Positions 9,845 to 21,137 are shown, numbered from the stretch's first letter. The stretch: DNA of 64,000 nt from Cordilura impudica (GCA_963682025.1 OY821518.1:35345059-35409058); one strand, 5' to 3'. Translations and numbers: made by a program. Notes: a model not told the origin generated them from the sequence alone.

Positions 9845-11706
9845 TTATGATGAATCGCTCTCAATGCTGCTGGAAGAATATTCTTCAATATCGACTTCAT
9901 CATTTTTAGAAAACCGTGCATCTGCCGCATTTATTATGCTGTTAGGCTGGACGAGATAATTCAAAATATCTGGAGAGATTGGTCGAAAATATTTTAAAGG
10001 GTTTTCTCTATAAGAATTTATAAGAGGATCTGAAGATATGAGTAACATATTCAGCAAGTCTCTATTCGTATCGACTCTGGATGTTTTTCGAGTGTGTGAC
10101 ATACGAAAACGTCTGCAATTTTTGTTGCGAGCCTCTTGTGCCTCTTCAGACAATTGCCCAATTGGGACAATGCACGACTTAATAATTTCACTACCATGAC
10201 ACAGAATTTTATGCACGCTGACAGGCATACAATACCAGCTATATTGCTCCAAACATAATTCCTTCGTTTCATTCAAAAAGAATGCAAATAAGGGCAAATT
10301 TATCTCATAGCCGGAAGAAATGCAACTTAAAATAATATAAAAATTATTTATTAGTTTTTTGTCCACTCCAGTTATCTCTGCAGATTTTTCATGATTATTA
10401 AAAAATCTTCTCGTTGTATTGCCATCGTTTGTAGTTCCAAAACCCGGTTTTGGCCTGTCGATTATGAGACCCATTTCAGACTTAAATTGATCTTGTATTC
10501 GTTTCTTACACGTTTTGACCAACATTTTATCGTCGTTATCTCTTATTGCCCATTTTTTTACTTCTAGCCTATATGCTATGTGTAAAAGGCACTGAAATGT
10601 TTTTATCCAAGTGTGTAAGCTTGAAAGACCGTAACAATAAAATTCGGTATTTGGATTCTTATCAATTACCATTTTATTCAGTTCAGTAGCCTTAGCACCA
10701 CAAATATAGCAAGATTGCGTGGATTTGTGAGAAGTTAAATAGTTGGCAATTTTACCATCAATCATCGTCAACACAAATTCATATTCAATTTTGAAATTTT
10801 TTGTTGCTACTGTTATTTCGAAATTATTCAAAGTATCAATTTGATCGCGAATGCTTTTAAACTCCTCTACCGAAAGTTCTTCTGTTTCTTTAGCAAACAA
10901 AAATTTTATTGGTCGACAAAGCCGAGTGGACGATGGACTTTCATTTTGCCAGATAACTACACTTGGGTTTTCTTTTAATCGCAGTATTAAAGGCACGAAA
11001 GAAATGACAAATAAACATCCGTCAGTTCTACCTTGTTGCTGAAACTTTTGCTTGTATGTGCTATGTCCTGAACTGCCATCACCACCCCATTTACAAACAA
11101 AAGTCAATGTGCTGTAATTAGGGACATTGTCAGCAATGACAGGCTCTTGCAATTTTAACAAACGAGCAGTGGCCAAATTTACAATATCTTTTACAAAGAT
11201 ACTTGCATGGCTTTCGTCAACACATATACTGTCATCAGGTGGAAAACAATCTTCATTCGCTTTTTTTAACCCATATGCAGAAGGATAAAGTAAGTGACCC
11301 ACTTTCATTGCTTGTTTCCGCAGAGTTTTGTAACTGTTACGAGTTAATTTTGAATCAATATATAATGCAAGTGCTTCTTCTCTTGTTAGTGACCGTTGCA
11401 GCTGTACCTCTTTTCTAGCTTTAATAATTGAGTTGCCTCAACTTCAGATTCCGCAACCGATTTTATTACATCTGCTGTGATACGAAACCCATCTGATCTT
11501 TTGACCATCTGACCAGCAAAAAGTAATTCAGCCGTAGATGTTGAGTTCACCAGCCCATGGATTTTATTTCTCTTAGATGTGTCGGTGCACAATTCAAAAG
11601 GCTTAGGTGGCCGTCCTGCCCTTGAAGTACAAGGCAGTTCTTTCCGATTATCTTCAAAGTTGAGTTCTTCACTTGTCTGACTAAAAACATATAGGTATAT
11701 AACCAA
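9845..11706 (-). CDS. Transib transposase (RAG1-related DDE recombinase), one frameshift
   Basis: Main frame 11308 to 9845, 487 codons from its first Met and open further upstream to about 11430. An N-terminal frame (11706-11386) is one base out of phase, so joining them needs one shift near 11415-11440. The N-terminal part has the GRPPKPFE motif and STSTAELLFAGQM. Counting from the 11308 Met, residues align with the RAG1 core: D77 in CKWGGDGSSGHS, D184 in MIDGKIAN and E392 in SEEAQEARNK match D600, D708 and E962 of mouse RAG1. C200/C203 (SCYICGA) and H366/H371 (HKILCH) match the RAG1 zinc ligands. YGLSSLHTWIK and SSGYEINL are Transib signatures. D77-D184 spacing (107) equals that in RAG1 (108) within one. 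The product would cut and paste Transib DNA in the nucleus. TTTTTAG just before the N-terminal frame could be a splice acceptor. Apart from the shift it is unusually intact for this window. Confidence 0.9.
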
Positions 11707-11924
11707 AATGCATGCCGATCAGCAACCACGATGACCAAAAAGCAAACACCGAAATAAATCCGAAATAATAGAAAAGACGAAAACCAACCCAAAGAATTTG
11801 CTGAAATAATTTGATATTAAGTTTAACAAATTGTTTGCTTTTTCATTTACATTTATTATCAAGACTCAAACCGAGGTGGAAGGTATCAAAGATTCGGCAC
11901 AGCCGAATTTAACACTCTTACTTG
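11698..11924 (+). mobile_element. 3' end of a family B Helentron-like element
   Basis: Read in reverse, this block matches 61814-62055 almost base for base. On the plus strand it ends with CGAGGTGGAAGGTATC, the perfect hairpin ATTCGGCACAGCCGAAT (11892-11908) and ACACTCTTACTTG. Homology to the other family B copies stops at ACCTATATG (about 11698), exactly where the Transib N-terminal reading begins. Either a family B element inserted at the Transib 5' flank or the two have captured each other. A minus-strand 81-codon frame across the join is not supported as a gene. Confidence 0.75.
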
Positions 11925-12159
11925 TTTTTCTGTGGATCTTTGAACTATTAGGATTCATTTATATTATTACGATTTATTTTAATTTCTAACAGGACTATCC
12001 AATGTATGTAAATATATTATCGTAACTAAAAGTAAGGTAAACGTGTGTCTAGTGTGCGCATGAGTAACACTTACAAGTGTCTTGTATATTTCTTTCATAA
12101 GATATAGGGAATGAATGTGCCAAACGCCGATATAGAACGACATAGACACAGTAAGGTTT

Positions 12160-12289
12160 AACTACTGAGCTGGCTAGAACACGTTACGCAAGTGGGTAAT
12201 ACAGAGGGGGGCCACCTAATCTCCGTTGTGGTGACCAGGTTCAACAGAGTCTCAGAGAAATTGGTGTCAGCTGGAAAAGACCGACATAA
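12160..12289 (+). pseudogene. LINE reverse transcriptase C-terminal relic
   Basis: The plus strand reads LLSWLEHVTQVGN, then after one frame change GPPNLRCGDQVQQSLREIGV and a stop. This fits the C-terminal tail of APE-type LINE ORF2 proteins, where RWLGHVxRM is followed by GRPxLRWxDxVxxDLRxLGV. Only about 40 codons remain. Its family cannot be told; the LINE at 40780-43069 has the same type of tail (RWFGHVARM) but is not obviously the same element. Confidence 0.55.
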
Positions 12290-12329
12290 CTGGTATTCTA
12301 TATTACACTAGATGTAACGCGGTGTGCTT

Positions 12330-12752
12330 CACCCGGTGTGCTCCCCCGTATCGTTGTAAAAGGGCTCACGCAAAGTCCCAAGGCTCTCACTAATACAGTA
12401 ATTCAGATATAATATATTTAATATTAAGTTTGTGTGGGGGTGCCACGCGCATTTGTCCAATCCCTCTCATTTTTTGTCTGACTAATGACGTTAATAATAA
12501 ATGACCTGAGACGAATTTGCAAAGCTTTCTCTATCACAGTACTCAATATATATGATATTTAAACTTACTTTGCATGGAAGGTGCCACGCACGCTAAAAAT
12601 ATTTAAAAAATTTCCGCCTGTAGCACTCCCATATCCCCAGCAAGACTCTGTGAAAATTTCAGGAAGGTCAGATGAGTAGTTACGGAGATTACCTCCACCA
12701 AACAAACAAACAAACAAACACATATTACCTCTTTATTATGTTAGTTTAGGTT
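12330..12752 (+). repeat. Family E repeat, partial (right end)
   Basis: Two internal boxes (GGGGGTGCCACGCGC and GGAAGGTGCCACGCACG) are separated by about 130 bases of the GACCTGAGACGAATTTGCAA unit. The terminal phrase GTTACGGAGATTACCTCC, an AAACA run and ACCTCTTTATTATGTTAG follow. The next copy begins immediately. Confidence 0.65.
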
Positions 12753-14014
12753 ATTGGTAAAGATTTCTTTATTTCAATGCTTGCTGATATATATATGTTT
12801 TTTGTTTTTTCATTCGGTATAACAAATATCAGATTTTTCAGCGTTCCTACCCTGGACCAAGGTACATGTAGCTGCCCATGAGAAAAAGATGGATTATCCA
12901 AATTAGATCTGGCACAACTATTGGCCTTGAACTTAGAATATAATTTTTTTGGGCAATTTTTATATATCGCGATATTCGGTTTTGGCGAATTTTGATTTTG
13001 GCGATATATTTTCCACGACAAATCACATTGATAACTAATGTACTTGTCAAAAAACTGTCACATTCGTAGTACTTCATATTTTTTATATAGGAGATGCCAC
13101 GCCCACTAATCCCATTCCGCCCAATTTTTATTGGACTACACATTAATATCCAATTTTTATTGGACTACACATTAATATCCAATTTTTATTGGACTACACA
13201 TTAATATCACATTAATATCTGATGGACTCGTGCAAAATGTGGACTCTTCCCCTTTTATAGTACACCAGTTATATGTAAGCATGCCCATTTTCGTTCGACT
13301 AATCACAATAAGAACAAATGGGCTGACGCAAAGCCACAAAGCTCTCTCTTTTACAGTACTCCAGATATGTAACATTAAATGGTTGCTTTGCATGCGGAGT
13401 TCCATGCCCATTGGTGTGAGCCCGCCAAACTAAGATCTGATGGGCTCGTGCAAAGTGTCAAAGCTTCCCTTTTTTAGTACACCAGTTATATGATATCATA
13501 TATTTACTTTGTATAGGAAATGCCACACCCACCCACACTTAGATCACGCCCATTATTTGTCTAACTAATTAAATTTACTTTGTATGGCAGGTGCCATGCA
13601 TATTGGTCCGATACTGGCCATTTTTTGTCCGACTACCCACATTACTAATAGGTGGCATCAGACAAATTTGAAAACTCTCTCTATCACAGTACTCGAGATA
13701 TATAATATTGAGCTGTTACTTGTATGGGAGGTACCACGCCCACTTATCCGATCCCGCCCATTTCTGGCTTAGCTATAATATTAACAATAGGTGACCTCAC
13801 ACAAATTTGCAAAGCTCTTCCTATCATAGTACTCAATATATGTATATGATATTAAAAATTTACTTTGTGTGGGTGGAGCGACGCCCTCTAAAAATATTAA
13901 AAAAAGTTATAACCTATAGCATTTCTCATATCCGCAGTAAGTCTCTGTGAAAATTTCAGGAAGATCAAACAAACACACATTACCTCTTTATTATATTAGT
14001 ATAGAAGTATAGAT
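12753..14014 (+). repeat. Family E repeat, 5'-truncated, with internal 130-150-bp units
   Basis: It starts inside the element (TTTATTTCAATGCTTGCTG), passes the GATTTTGGCGAAT low-complexity zone, then several degenerate 130-150-bp units. Each unit holds a TGCCACGCCCAC-type box, TTTTTGTCCGACTA, GGTGACCTCA and a CTATCACAGTACTCGAGATA phrase. It ends with ATTACCTCTTTATTATATTAG and TATAGAT. ORFs of 60-98 codons in this stretch follow the repeat units and are not genes. Confidence 0.7.
13121..13207. repeat. Three perfect 29-bp tandem repeats
   Basis: The 29-bp unit beginning CCAATTTTTATTGGACTACA occurs three times without change (13121, 13150, 13179). The unit begins with an inverted repeat CCAAT/ATTGG around TTTTT. 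Identity of all three suggests recent local amplification within family E. Confidence 0.9.
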
Positions 14015-15049
14015 TAGACTGAAACCAACTTTCGACTGTGTGTCTTTTCCTATTAAATTTTTTAAATACATAATTTGTTACAGATAATTTTCTATTATAA
14101 AATTTAACAAATATTCAGTTTTCCCTGCTCTATTCACTGCCAGCATAAGTACATCCCTAATAGCTTTCCTCGTTCATGTTCTCCATTTAATCGGAATCAT
14201 TGACAAAGACTTACATGAAAATCCTAACGATAAATTTGTGTAGCTTTTTTTTGTGACTCGTAAACTGACGCCTGCCATTTTGCATTATACAATTTTCGTT
14301 GAATATTTTATAACTGCAGAAAACAATTTACACATACACACACACCTACAAATGTGCACACAAATATATTGATAGGAATAGATGATAATATATAAATTCA
14401 AGTGCAAGCGACAACCAAATACTTTGACTTAGAAGATGAAAATAGAAGAAAAATGAAACATCTAAAATCTAAGGCAATCTGAAGCAGTGGATATAAATAG
14501 TAGGGTAATTCACCTAACACTGTTTTTTTTTATTTAACATGCATATCCTGAGGGCGAATATGAGTTTTTAGATTTTTTTATTGATCTTGTAGAGGTCGGT
14601 TCAGGGTCGCAGATTTTATTAAAGAAATTAGGTTCTAAAACATATATTTTATTTTCTAATGCGTTATATTCACAAAATTAGATTAGTCGCTAATGAAGGG
14701 TCCCGCACACTAACAAAAATTACGGATGGTAAAAATTACCATGATATCGAAAGTAAAAATGAAATATTAACATATGCAAAACTCGAAAAATTGGCATTCT
14801 TTGCGTGTAAAATTAAATCCGTTAGTTAGGTCTTCGTAATGCCTTTCACCTAAAAAAGAAAAATAAAAATATAAGAAAACTAAAAAACACACATGAAACT
14901 TGTACCAAGATTTGAAAATTTCATGATGGGTTTCAAATTAAAGATTTTTAATTTTACGGCCAAATATTGTTTGCTTCTCGAGTAATTGAGAGGTTTGATT
15001 TTGGATAATATTTAATTTTTACTTTCAGAGTCTTCAAAAGGCCTCTTAA
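14015..15049. other. AT-rich DNA, nothing recognised
   Basis: No coding potential or terminal repeats found. A short CA-rich stretch (ACACACACCTAC) lies at 14334-14350. Confidence 0.35.
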
Positions 15050-15590
15050 GCTAAAAATTTTTACTAGCAGAGCCCAGCTCTAGAAATTCGAGTGCAAATT
15101 TTGGGAAATTTAGTTTTTTCATTTAAGAAACAATTTTATAAGACCCTACCGGTATGCTAATTAATTTTAGTCAATTCAAAATTAAAATTGTTAAATAAAA
15201 TTCATGAAATTTCATTATAAATATTTTTTGAACACACAGAAGTTATATAAATGGGTTTGTAATAAATAATTTTAAGGGAGCCTAAAGGTATGCTAATCAG
15301 TTTTAACCAATTCACAATTCAATACAGTAATTTTGATATTTATAACAAGCACACGCACAGTATATGTTTTATGTATGTGTTAGTAGCAACTTCAAATGGG
15401 CATTACTCAAAAAAAAAAAAAAATGTTCCAGACGATGCAAATATCTAATTCTGGTGTGCAGCTAAAAAGAAATACCTTTCAATTGAAGTATGTTTGGTAA
15501 ATATCGGTTATTAAATACGTTTTTTATATCGGTCACGAGAAATCGTCTAACCCATTAATAACATAGATTAATAGATTGCTACACTTCAGA
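15050..15590 (+). repeat. Family D interspersed repeat
   Basis: It begins near 15063 with CTAGCAGAGCCC then GAAATTCGAGTGCAAATTTT, continues through AGACCCTACCGGTATGCTAA, and a second CTAAAGGTATGCTAATC. It ends with AAATCGTCTAACCCATTAAT and ACATAGAT. The same start and end phrases occur at 55276-55653 (plus) and, reversed, at 29.05-29.40 and 35.04-35.51 kb. Like families E and G it starts CTAG and ends in an ATAGAT tail. Confidence 0.65.
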
Positions 15591-16994
15591 AGTGATTCGT
15601 CTAGTATTGCAAAAATGGGGCACTAGAGAAAAAAATTAAAAAAATTATAAATTCAGTTTGTGGCCAAAACCGATTGCAGCGATCCGGTAGCGATATCGAA
15701 AAAACTTTTGATTTTTAAGATTTGCAAAATTAAAAATGGGTGTGTTGAAACCCCCTAATATCACGAATACACAGTTATGTTCATGTCAATGTTAAGATTC
15801 GCATAAAAACCAATCGAAGATGACTGCATACTTATGCGCAACCACTACTAAACCAATAAACCGTAATTCGTATTCGTTGCAATAATACGTACTACAACAT
15901 ACATTTCTCCTAATACACTTATGCGAGCACATACACACATGTTTACAGTCTAAGGTTCAATTTACAATAGTTTTTGTGTCCAACCTTTTGTGGGACAATG
16001 AATACAATAAATGATATGAAAACGTGTATGGAAAATTTCTGCCTGACTGACAGATACTTCAAACCTCAGCCTGATTCCCTCTTGTAAGAAATTTAAAAAT
16101 CTGCGAGTTTCCTAATCTTTAAATGTATTAAATAAAATATTTTAAGCAATCTGGTTTCTAAAATTCAATCTGAAATAATTGTCACAAAGGTTACACTTTG
16201 CGGCTTATGTCGAATGCAACATTTTAGTAAAAAAAAAAAAAAGAAATTGCAATACTAAAACACAATAAAACAGCTAAAAACAAGCCAACGATATCTTCTG
16301 TTTATGGTACAATACAATAGAGGATGATATAAAACCACATAAGCAGTACACCAATAACAACAACAAATATTGCCAACAAGAAACACTTTTCTCTCTTATG
16401 AGCATATAGTTATAAATTTCAATTTCCGTTCCATTTAGTGGGTGGAAAATGAAATAACATTTTCATTTAACCTCTATAACTTTATATCATTTGTTTTCTT
16501 CGATTTCTTCCAGTAAAAAAGGGCATAAGCTCAACAAAATTGTGTGCCACTGGCATATTCTCCGCCACAGCTAACCAAAGGCAGAGTCAGCCATCTTGAC
16601 TCGACAATATATTTTAGAGTTTTGTTTTAATTTTTTTTTTTTTATTATTACTAGAACAATTGTTTAAGCTCAATATCCGGTATAAACAGCTCAAATCCAT
16701 ATGACCCAAAAAATATTTTGGTTTATTGAACAAATTAAATATGTATTTTATGAAAGTGTATGTTAGAGATTTTTGTCTTTCCAATGAAAAAACTAGGTCA
16801 TAGTTTTTGAACGCTTTAAGCATCAATTTAATCGTACTTTTGAAGTTTGACCTAATTTTTAGGGGAAACGTTTAAAGATTAAAAGCAGTAAGTAACTTTA
16901 GTTTTCATTAAAAATATATAAAGCGCTTGATACGTGATTGGATATATACATAATATTACCGGCAATTAATTTAAAGGAAGTATTTAAGGTCCAA
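15591..16994. other. AT-rich DNA, nothing recognised
   Basis: No ORF, RNA gene or repeat end that I can support. A minus-strand 70-codon frame at 16614-16826 ends in a poly-lysine tail over an A/T run and is not credible as a gene. Confidence 0.35.
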
Positions 16995-17282
16995 CAAGTA
17001 AAAGCGTTAGGTTCGGCTATGCCGAATCTTTAACACCTTCCACCCGGGTTCTAAACGCAATATTATAATCAATGTTTTAAACACTGAAAGGCAGATTTTA
17101 AATTAAAATTGATAGATTTTGTACAATTGTTTTTAAAGTTAAACAAAAAATTTTAGGTATTTCGTGCTTTCGTAATTCAAAGCAATTATAAATGCAATGG
17201 GAATAATTGTAAATTTTTTTGTGTGTTTATTATTGTTGTTTTTTATTGTTGTTCTGTCTAGAAGCTCCCAAATAGCTGAACA

Positions 17283-18436
17283 TTTTGAGAAAACTCATTT
17301 TTGCCGGGTAGCGATCAACCACTGCCCGAACTTGAGAGGGTATCTTCTACTGTGCCTAAAATATTCTTTCGAGCACGTGCATTTAAAAAGGTTCTTTCGA
17401 ATCTCAACATAAATAAGTCTGCGGGGCCGTATGGTATACCAGCACTGGTGCTGAAACAGTGCTTTTCGATGCTAGCTAGTCCACTGGCTAACCTTTTCAG
17501 CCTTTCGTACCATGCGGATATCATTCCCTTTTGCTGGAAGATTGCTAATATCCAACCAATCCCTAAAAAAGATGAGGCTACTTACCCTGAAAATTACCGT
17601 CCAAGTGTAATCTGCTCTGCGCTCTCAAGGGTCGCAGAGAGCATGATCAATTTCCTTCTTGTCAACTACCTAGAGGATAACTCAATTCTTAATGATCGAC
17701 GGTATGGCTCCCGTAGAAATCATTCTATGGGAGACCTGTTAGCTCTTGTTTCTAAGCGATGGAGTCGATCTCTTCTCAATTTTGGTGAAAGTAAATAGGT
17801 TTCACTAGATATTGCCAAGGCGTTCGATCGCGTGTGAGTCGATATCAAAGCTTTTTGCATTTGGGATCGGTATTGACTTCTCTCTATTTACATCAAGTTT
17901 TCTCAAAGATGGGTTCTCATCTAATGAGTTTCAGCTTAATTCAAGGGTACCCCAAAGTTCCGTTCTTTCTCTTTCTCTTTTCCTTATATTTCTCTTGGTC
18001 AAACTTTTAATTCTTTATACTCTTTCGCAAATGACAGCAGCATTTGTCATTCATTTTCCTTTAACTGTAGGCCGATCCTTTTAAAGGGTGCTGGCAAAAG
18101 GCGGACATGGGATGGCATACTCAATCAAGACCTGTGAACAATCTCCGAGTGGGGTAAAGCGAATAGGGTTGATTTGAATGCGCTGAAGACTCAATGTTGT
18201 CTTTTGACCGATAGGGCCATGGATTCAAGAATGTCATCTATATATATATAGCATATCACATCCGTTTGTAGTCTACTGTCCAGTTGAAAGCACAACGCAT
18301 TACAGAGAAAATTCGTTTATCAGTCAAACTAGCCGTATGCGGAATAAGCTCCCAGCACAGGTCTATCCTGATAGTTACAATCTAATAAAACTTGTCATAT
18401 ATCCGCACACACTACTCCCTCTTTGCTTCTTCCGAT
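17283..18436 (+). pseudogene. Non-LTR retrotransposon reverse transcriptase (jockey/R1-like), dead
   Basis: The longest frame (17301-17798) covers RT fingers and palm start: NKSAGPYGIPALVLKQC, WKIANIQPIPKKD, ENYRPSVICSALSRVAESMI. The same frame continues past a stop into SLDIAKAFDRV, RT block A with its catalytic Asp. Further on, in other frames, come FSSNEFQLNSRVPQSSVLS (usually GVPQGSVLSP), SFANDSSICHS where the active-site FADD has become FAND, NQDL then ISEWGKANRVDLNALKTQ, and a C-terminal TSRMRNKLPAQVYPDSYN. At least three stops, several shifts and the lost active-site Asp show it is inactive. The 5' endonuclease domain is missing. It lies inside the family B element. Confidence 0.85.
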
Positions 18437-18686
18437 AACCCATTTTCCTGAAATCAACACAATGCATTGCATTTGTAGGGGCATCCCCTTAATGTTGGTT
18501 AATAAAAAAAATCATGGGAGCCCGATCACAGGGGAGATGTGTAAACATCTAGATTTAAAGATTTTTTTATAGCACTTTTTTAAAAGCGTCACCTATGTAT
18601 CATTTATAGCAAACAACTGCAGGGGCTCTGCTCATATAAAAATATTTTTATTATTATATATTATTTCAACTGCTTAATTTTTAATA

Positions 18687-19997
18687 TAAAGGGTCCGCCA
18701 TCTACCGTTTTTTTTTTTCAACTAGTGCTTATTTCGTGAATGGTAACACTTAGCTGATGTCTGGTTTGACAGGTAATTAGTTTTATCCTTCCGCTGAACG
18801 AATATGGTTGTGTATACGCTTGAACAACGCTGGGAAATATTGCGACATTACTTTGAAAATCATGGTAATGTTGCAGAATGTGTGCGAAAATTGCGTACGG
18901 ATTTTGGAAGAAGAGAAGCACCGTCAGCTCCGTATGTTCGTTATCTTGTGAAAAAGTGAAAGAAATTGGCATCCTCATCGATAAACTAAAGCTTGAAAAG
19001 CCAAAAACAGTGCGTACACTTGAGAATATTGCTGCTGTGGCAGAAAGTGTGCGTGAAGCGCCATCAACTACAATTCACCGTCGTTCTCAAGAACTGAACA
19101 TTTTGGAGGCATCAATGAGACGAATTTTGCATAAAGACCTTGGTATGACGCCATACAAAGTCCAATTGGTTCAGGAATTGAAGCCAACTGGCCATCCAAT
19201 GCGTTTTCGCCTCGCTAAGTGGGTCTGCGATTGACTTACAGAAGATGCCGATTTTGCCAAAAAAAATCATCTTTTCAGATGAAGTCCATTTTGATCTTGG
19301 CGGGTATGTAAACAAGCAAAATTGTCGCATTTGGGGCACAGAAAACCCGCACGCATACATTGCAAAGCCGATACACCCAAAACGAGTCACTGTTTGTTGC
19401 GGATTTTGGTCCAGAGGCATAATTGGGCCATTTTTCTTCGAAAATGAGCAAGGAGTGGCCGTTAAAGTCAATGGCGGTCGTTATCGAGCCATGTTGAACG
19501 AATTTTTGTTCACAAAAATTGAAGAGGAGGATATTGGCAACATTTGGTTTCAACAGGACGGCGCTACGTGCCACACAGCCGAAGCTACACTCGATGTTTT
19601 GCGCCCTGTTTTTGAAAATCGCATTATCAGCCGCAGAGCTGATGTCGTTTGGCCACCTCGGAGCTGCAATTTGACACCGTTGGACTATTATTTGTGGGGT
19701 GCCTTCAAAGATAAGTGTTACGCCAACAATCCAGAGACAATTGACACTTTAAAGGACAATATTCGTGAAGCCATTGGCGAAATACAGCAGCACACAATCG
19801 ATAATGCGCTTAAAAATTGGACCGATCGTGTAGGCTACTGCATGGCCAGCTGAGGCAGCCATTTGAATGAAATTATTTTCCATTATTAACCGGAAGGATT
19901 GTACTTTCAAATAAAAAAAGAAATTTGAGATAATATTCAGTAGTTTTTTTTTTTATAGCATTTAAAAAAAAAAAAAAGTTATTTGGCGGACCCTTTA
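18687..19997 (+). mobile_element. Complete mariner element, rosa-type (DD41D), with TIRs and TA target sites
   Basis: Perfect terminal inverted repeats TAAAGGGTCCGCCA lie at both ends, each flanked by TA (18685-18686 and 19998-19999), as expected of Tc1/mariner insertion. Length is 1311 bp and the transposase fills most of it. The right end abuts a TTTTTCAT-rich low-complexity tract. Confidence 0.9.
18804..19890 (+). pseudogene. mariner transposase, rosa-like DD41D, two frameshifts and two stops
   Basis: The start at 18804 opens MVVYTLEQRWEILRHYFEN, a paired-type DNA-binding domain. The frame shifts within an A run near 18953 and continues through ENIAAVAESV and HKDLGMTPYKVQLVQELKP. A TGA stands at 19232 where family members read Arg. 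A second shift lies in the A8 run near 19260. The catalytic domain then follows: Asp in IIFSDEVHFDLGGY, Asp in WFQQDGATCHT, and Asp in LTPLDYYLWG with 41 residues between the last two, which defines the DD41D (rosa) group known from Ceratitis. A final TGA at 19851 replaces another expected Arg and removes the last dozen residues (GSHLNEIIFHY). Otherwise about full length. Both stops fit CGA-to-TGA decay. All catalytic residues survive. Confidence 0.9.
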
Positions 19998-19999
19998 TA

Positions 20000-20575
20000 A
20001 TTTTTCATTTTTCGTTTTTCATTTTTTATTTTTCTTTAGTAATTTTTCATTTTTCAATTTTAATTTTTAATTTTTTATTTTTCTTTCTTCATTTTTAACT
20101 TTTTATTTTTCTTTCTTCATTTTTAACTTTTTATTTAAATTTTTTATTTTCAACTTTTTTATTTCATTTTTTAAATTTTCTAATTTTCATTTTTTATTTT
20201 TCATTTTTAATTTTTCATTAAAATTTTTTTTCATTTTTAATTTTTTATTTTTCATTATTTATTTTTCATTTTTCGTTTTTCATTTTCTTTGTTTATTTTT
20301 CATTTTAAGTTTTTCATTTCTTGTTTTTAATTTTTTATTTTTCGTTCTTAATTTTTATTTTTAAATTTTTAATTTATCGTTTTTAATTTTTTATTTTTTA
20401 TTTTTCATTTTTATTTTTCAATTTTCTTTTTTAATTTTTCTTTTTTAATTTTTTATTTTATATTTTATTTTAAATTTTTTATTTGTCATTTTTATTTTTA
20501 ATTTTTTTTTCATTTTTCAATTTTCGCTTTTAATTTTTAGTTTTTCATATTTAATTTTCCATTTTTTATTTTTCA
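20000..20575. repeat. TTTTTCAT/TTTTTTAT degenerate low-complexity tract
   Basis: Irregular repetition of TTTTTCAT, TTTTTAAT and TTTTTTAT units with almost no G. Reverse-complement tracts of the same style lie at 60090-60424 and 61225-61812, next to the same flanking block, so it is probably an internal part of one repeat family rather than an independent satellite. Confidence 0.8.
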
Positions 20576-20760
20576 ACAGCGACAAAAAGGTTATTACGTA
20601 TCATAATTTTTTTTCTCCAATGCAGTCATAAGTCGACACCGATTTTTTCTTACGTCTTACGATGTTTTTGTTTTTGTGATTGTAATGTGAAATAGATAAT
20701 AGCCCCATCCCCCCCCCCCACGCGTACAGATGTTTACACATAAAAAAAAAAAACAATTTA
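20576..20760 (-). repeat. Block shared (inverted) with 59930-60090
   Basis: The phrases GGTTATTACGTATCATAAT, CACCGATTTTTTCTTACG, TTTTGTGATTGTAATGTGAA and ACAGATGTTTACAC appear, reverse-complemented and in the same order, at 59930-60090. It includes a C run (20709-20719). The block lies just inside the 5' end of the family B element. Confidence 0.65.
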
Positions 20761-21137
20761 ATACCAAACTGCTGCAGATTATGAGGAATACTTTTAGCTT
20801 AAACAGTGTGACCCACTCAATCCATTGCAGACAGACGGACATCGACTTCTTCTTTTATAAGGATCAACAGACTGATTGACAAACTGCCATATACCGTTTA
20901 CACAGTGGTGTGGAGGGTATACAAATATTCACATATCATGAATGATGTCAAAGAATCTTGGTTATAATTATATTTACACATGATTTGAAGAGCATTGTAT
21001 TTTAAAATCGAAGTAAGAATATAAATGTAGAAGAGCAAATGATCAAGTGGGCTAAATGGCAAAACTTTTGATCCAAATAAAATCTTTTATATTTAGTTGA
21101 CGATAGTATCGTTCACTCCATCTATCATTATACATGA

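Larger units (their letters stand above)
16995..20922 (-). mobile_element. Family B Helentron-like element carrying a LINE and a mariner
   Basis: The left boundary is CAAGTAAAAGCGTTAGG with the hairpin ATTCGGCATAGCCGAA in inverted orientation (17011-17028) and CACCTTCCACCC. The right boundary is GTGGTGTGGAGGGTATAC, preceded by a GACAGACGGACATCG core (about 20830-20846). These are the paired ends expected of one minus-strand family B element. Inside lie a dead LINE (17283-18436), a complete rosa mariner (18687-19997), a TTTTTCAT-rich tract and a block shared with 59.9-60.1 kb. That both ends belong to one insertion is inferred from orientation only. Confidence 0.5.

Noticed and set aside
10051..10272. 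73-codon minus-strand frame inside the Transib gene
   Set aside because: Out-of-frame shadow of the transposase C-terminal region.
12746..13772. Several 60-98-codon frames on both strands
   Set aside because: They follow the internal 130-150-bp units of family E and have no domain.
19275..19574. 99-codon minus-strand frame opposite the rosa transposase
   Set aside because: Antisense shadow of a well-supported catalytic domain.
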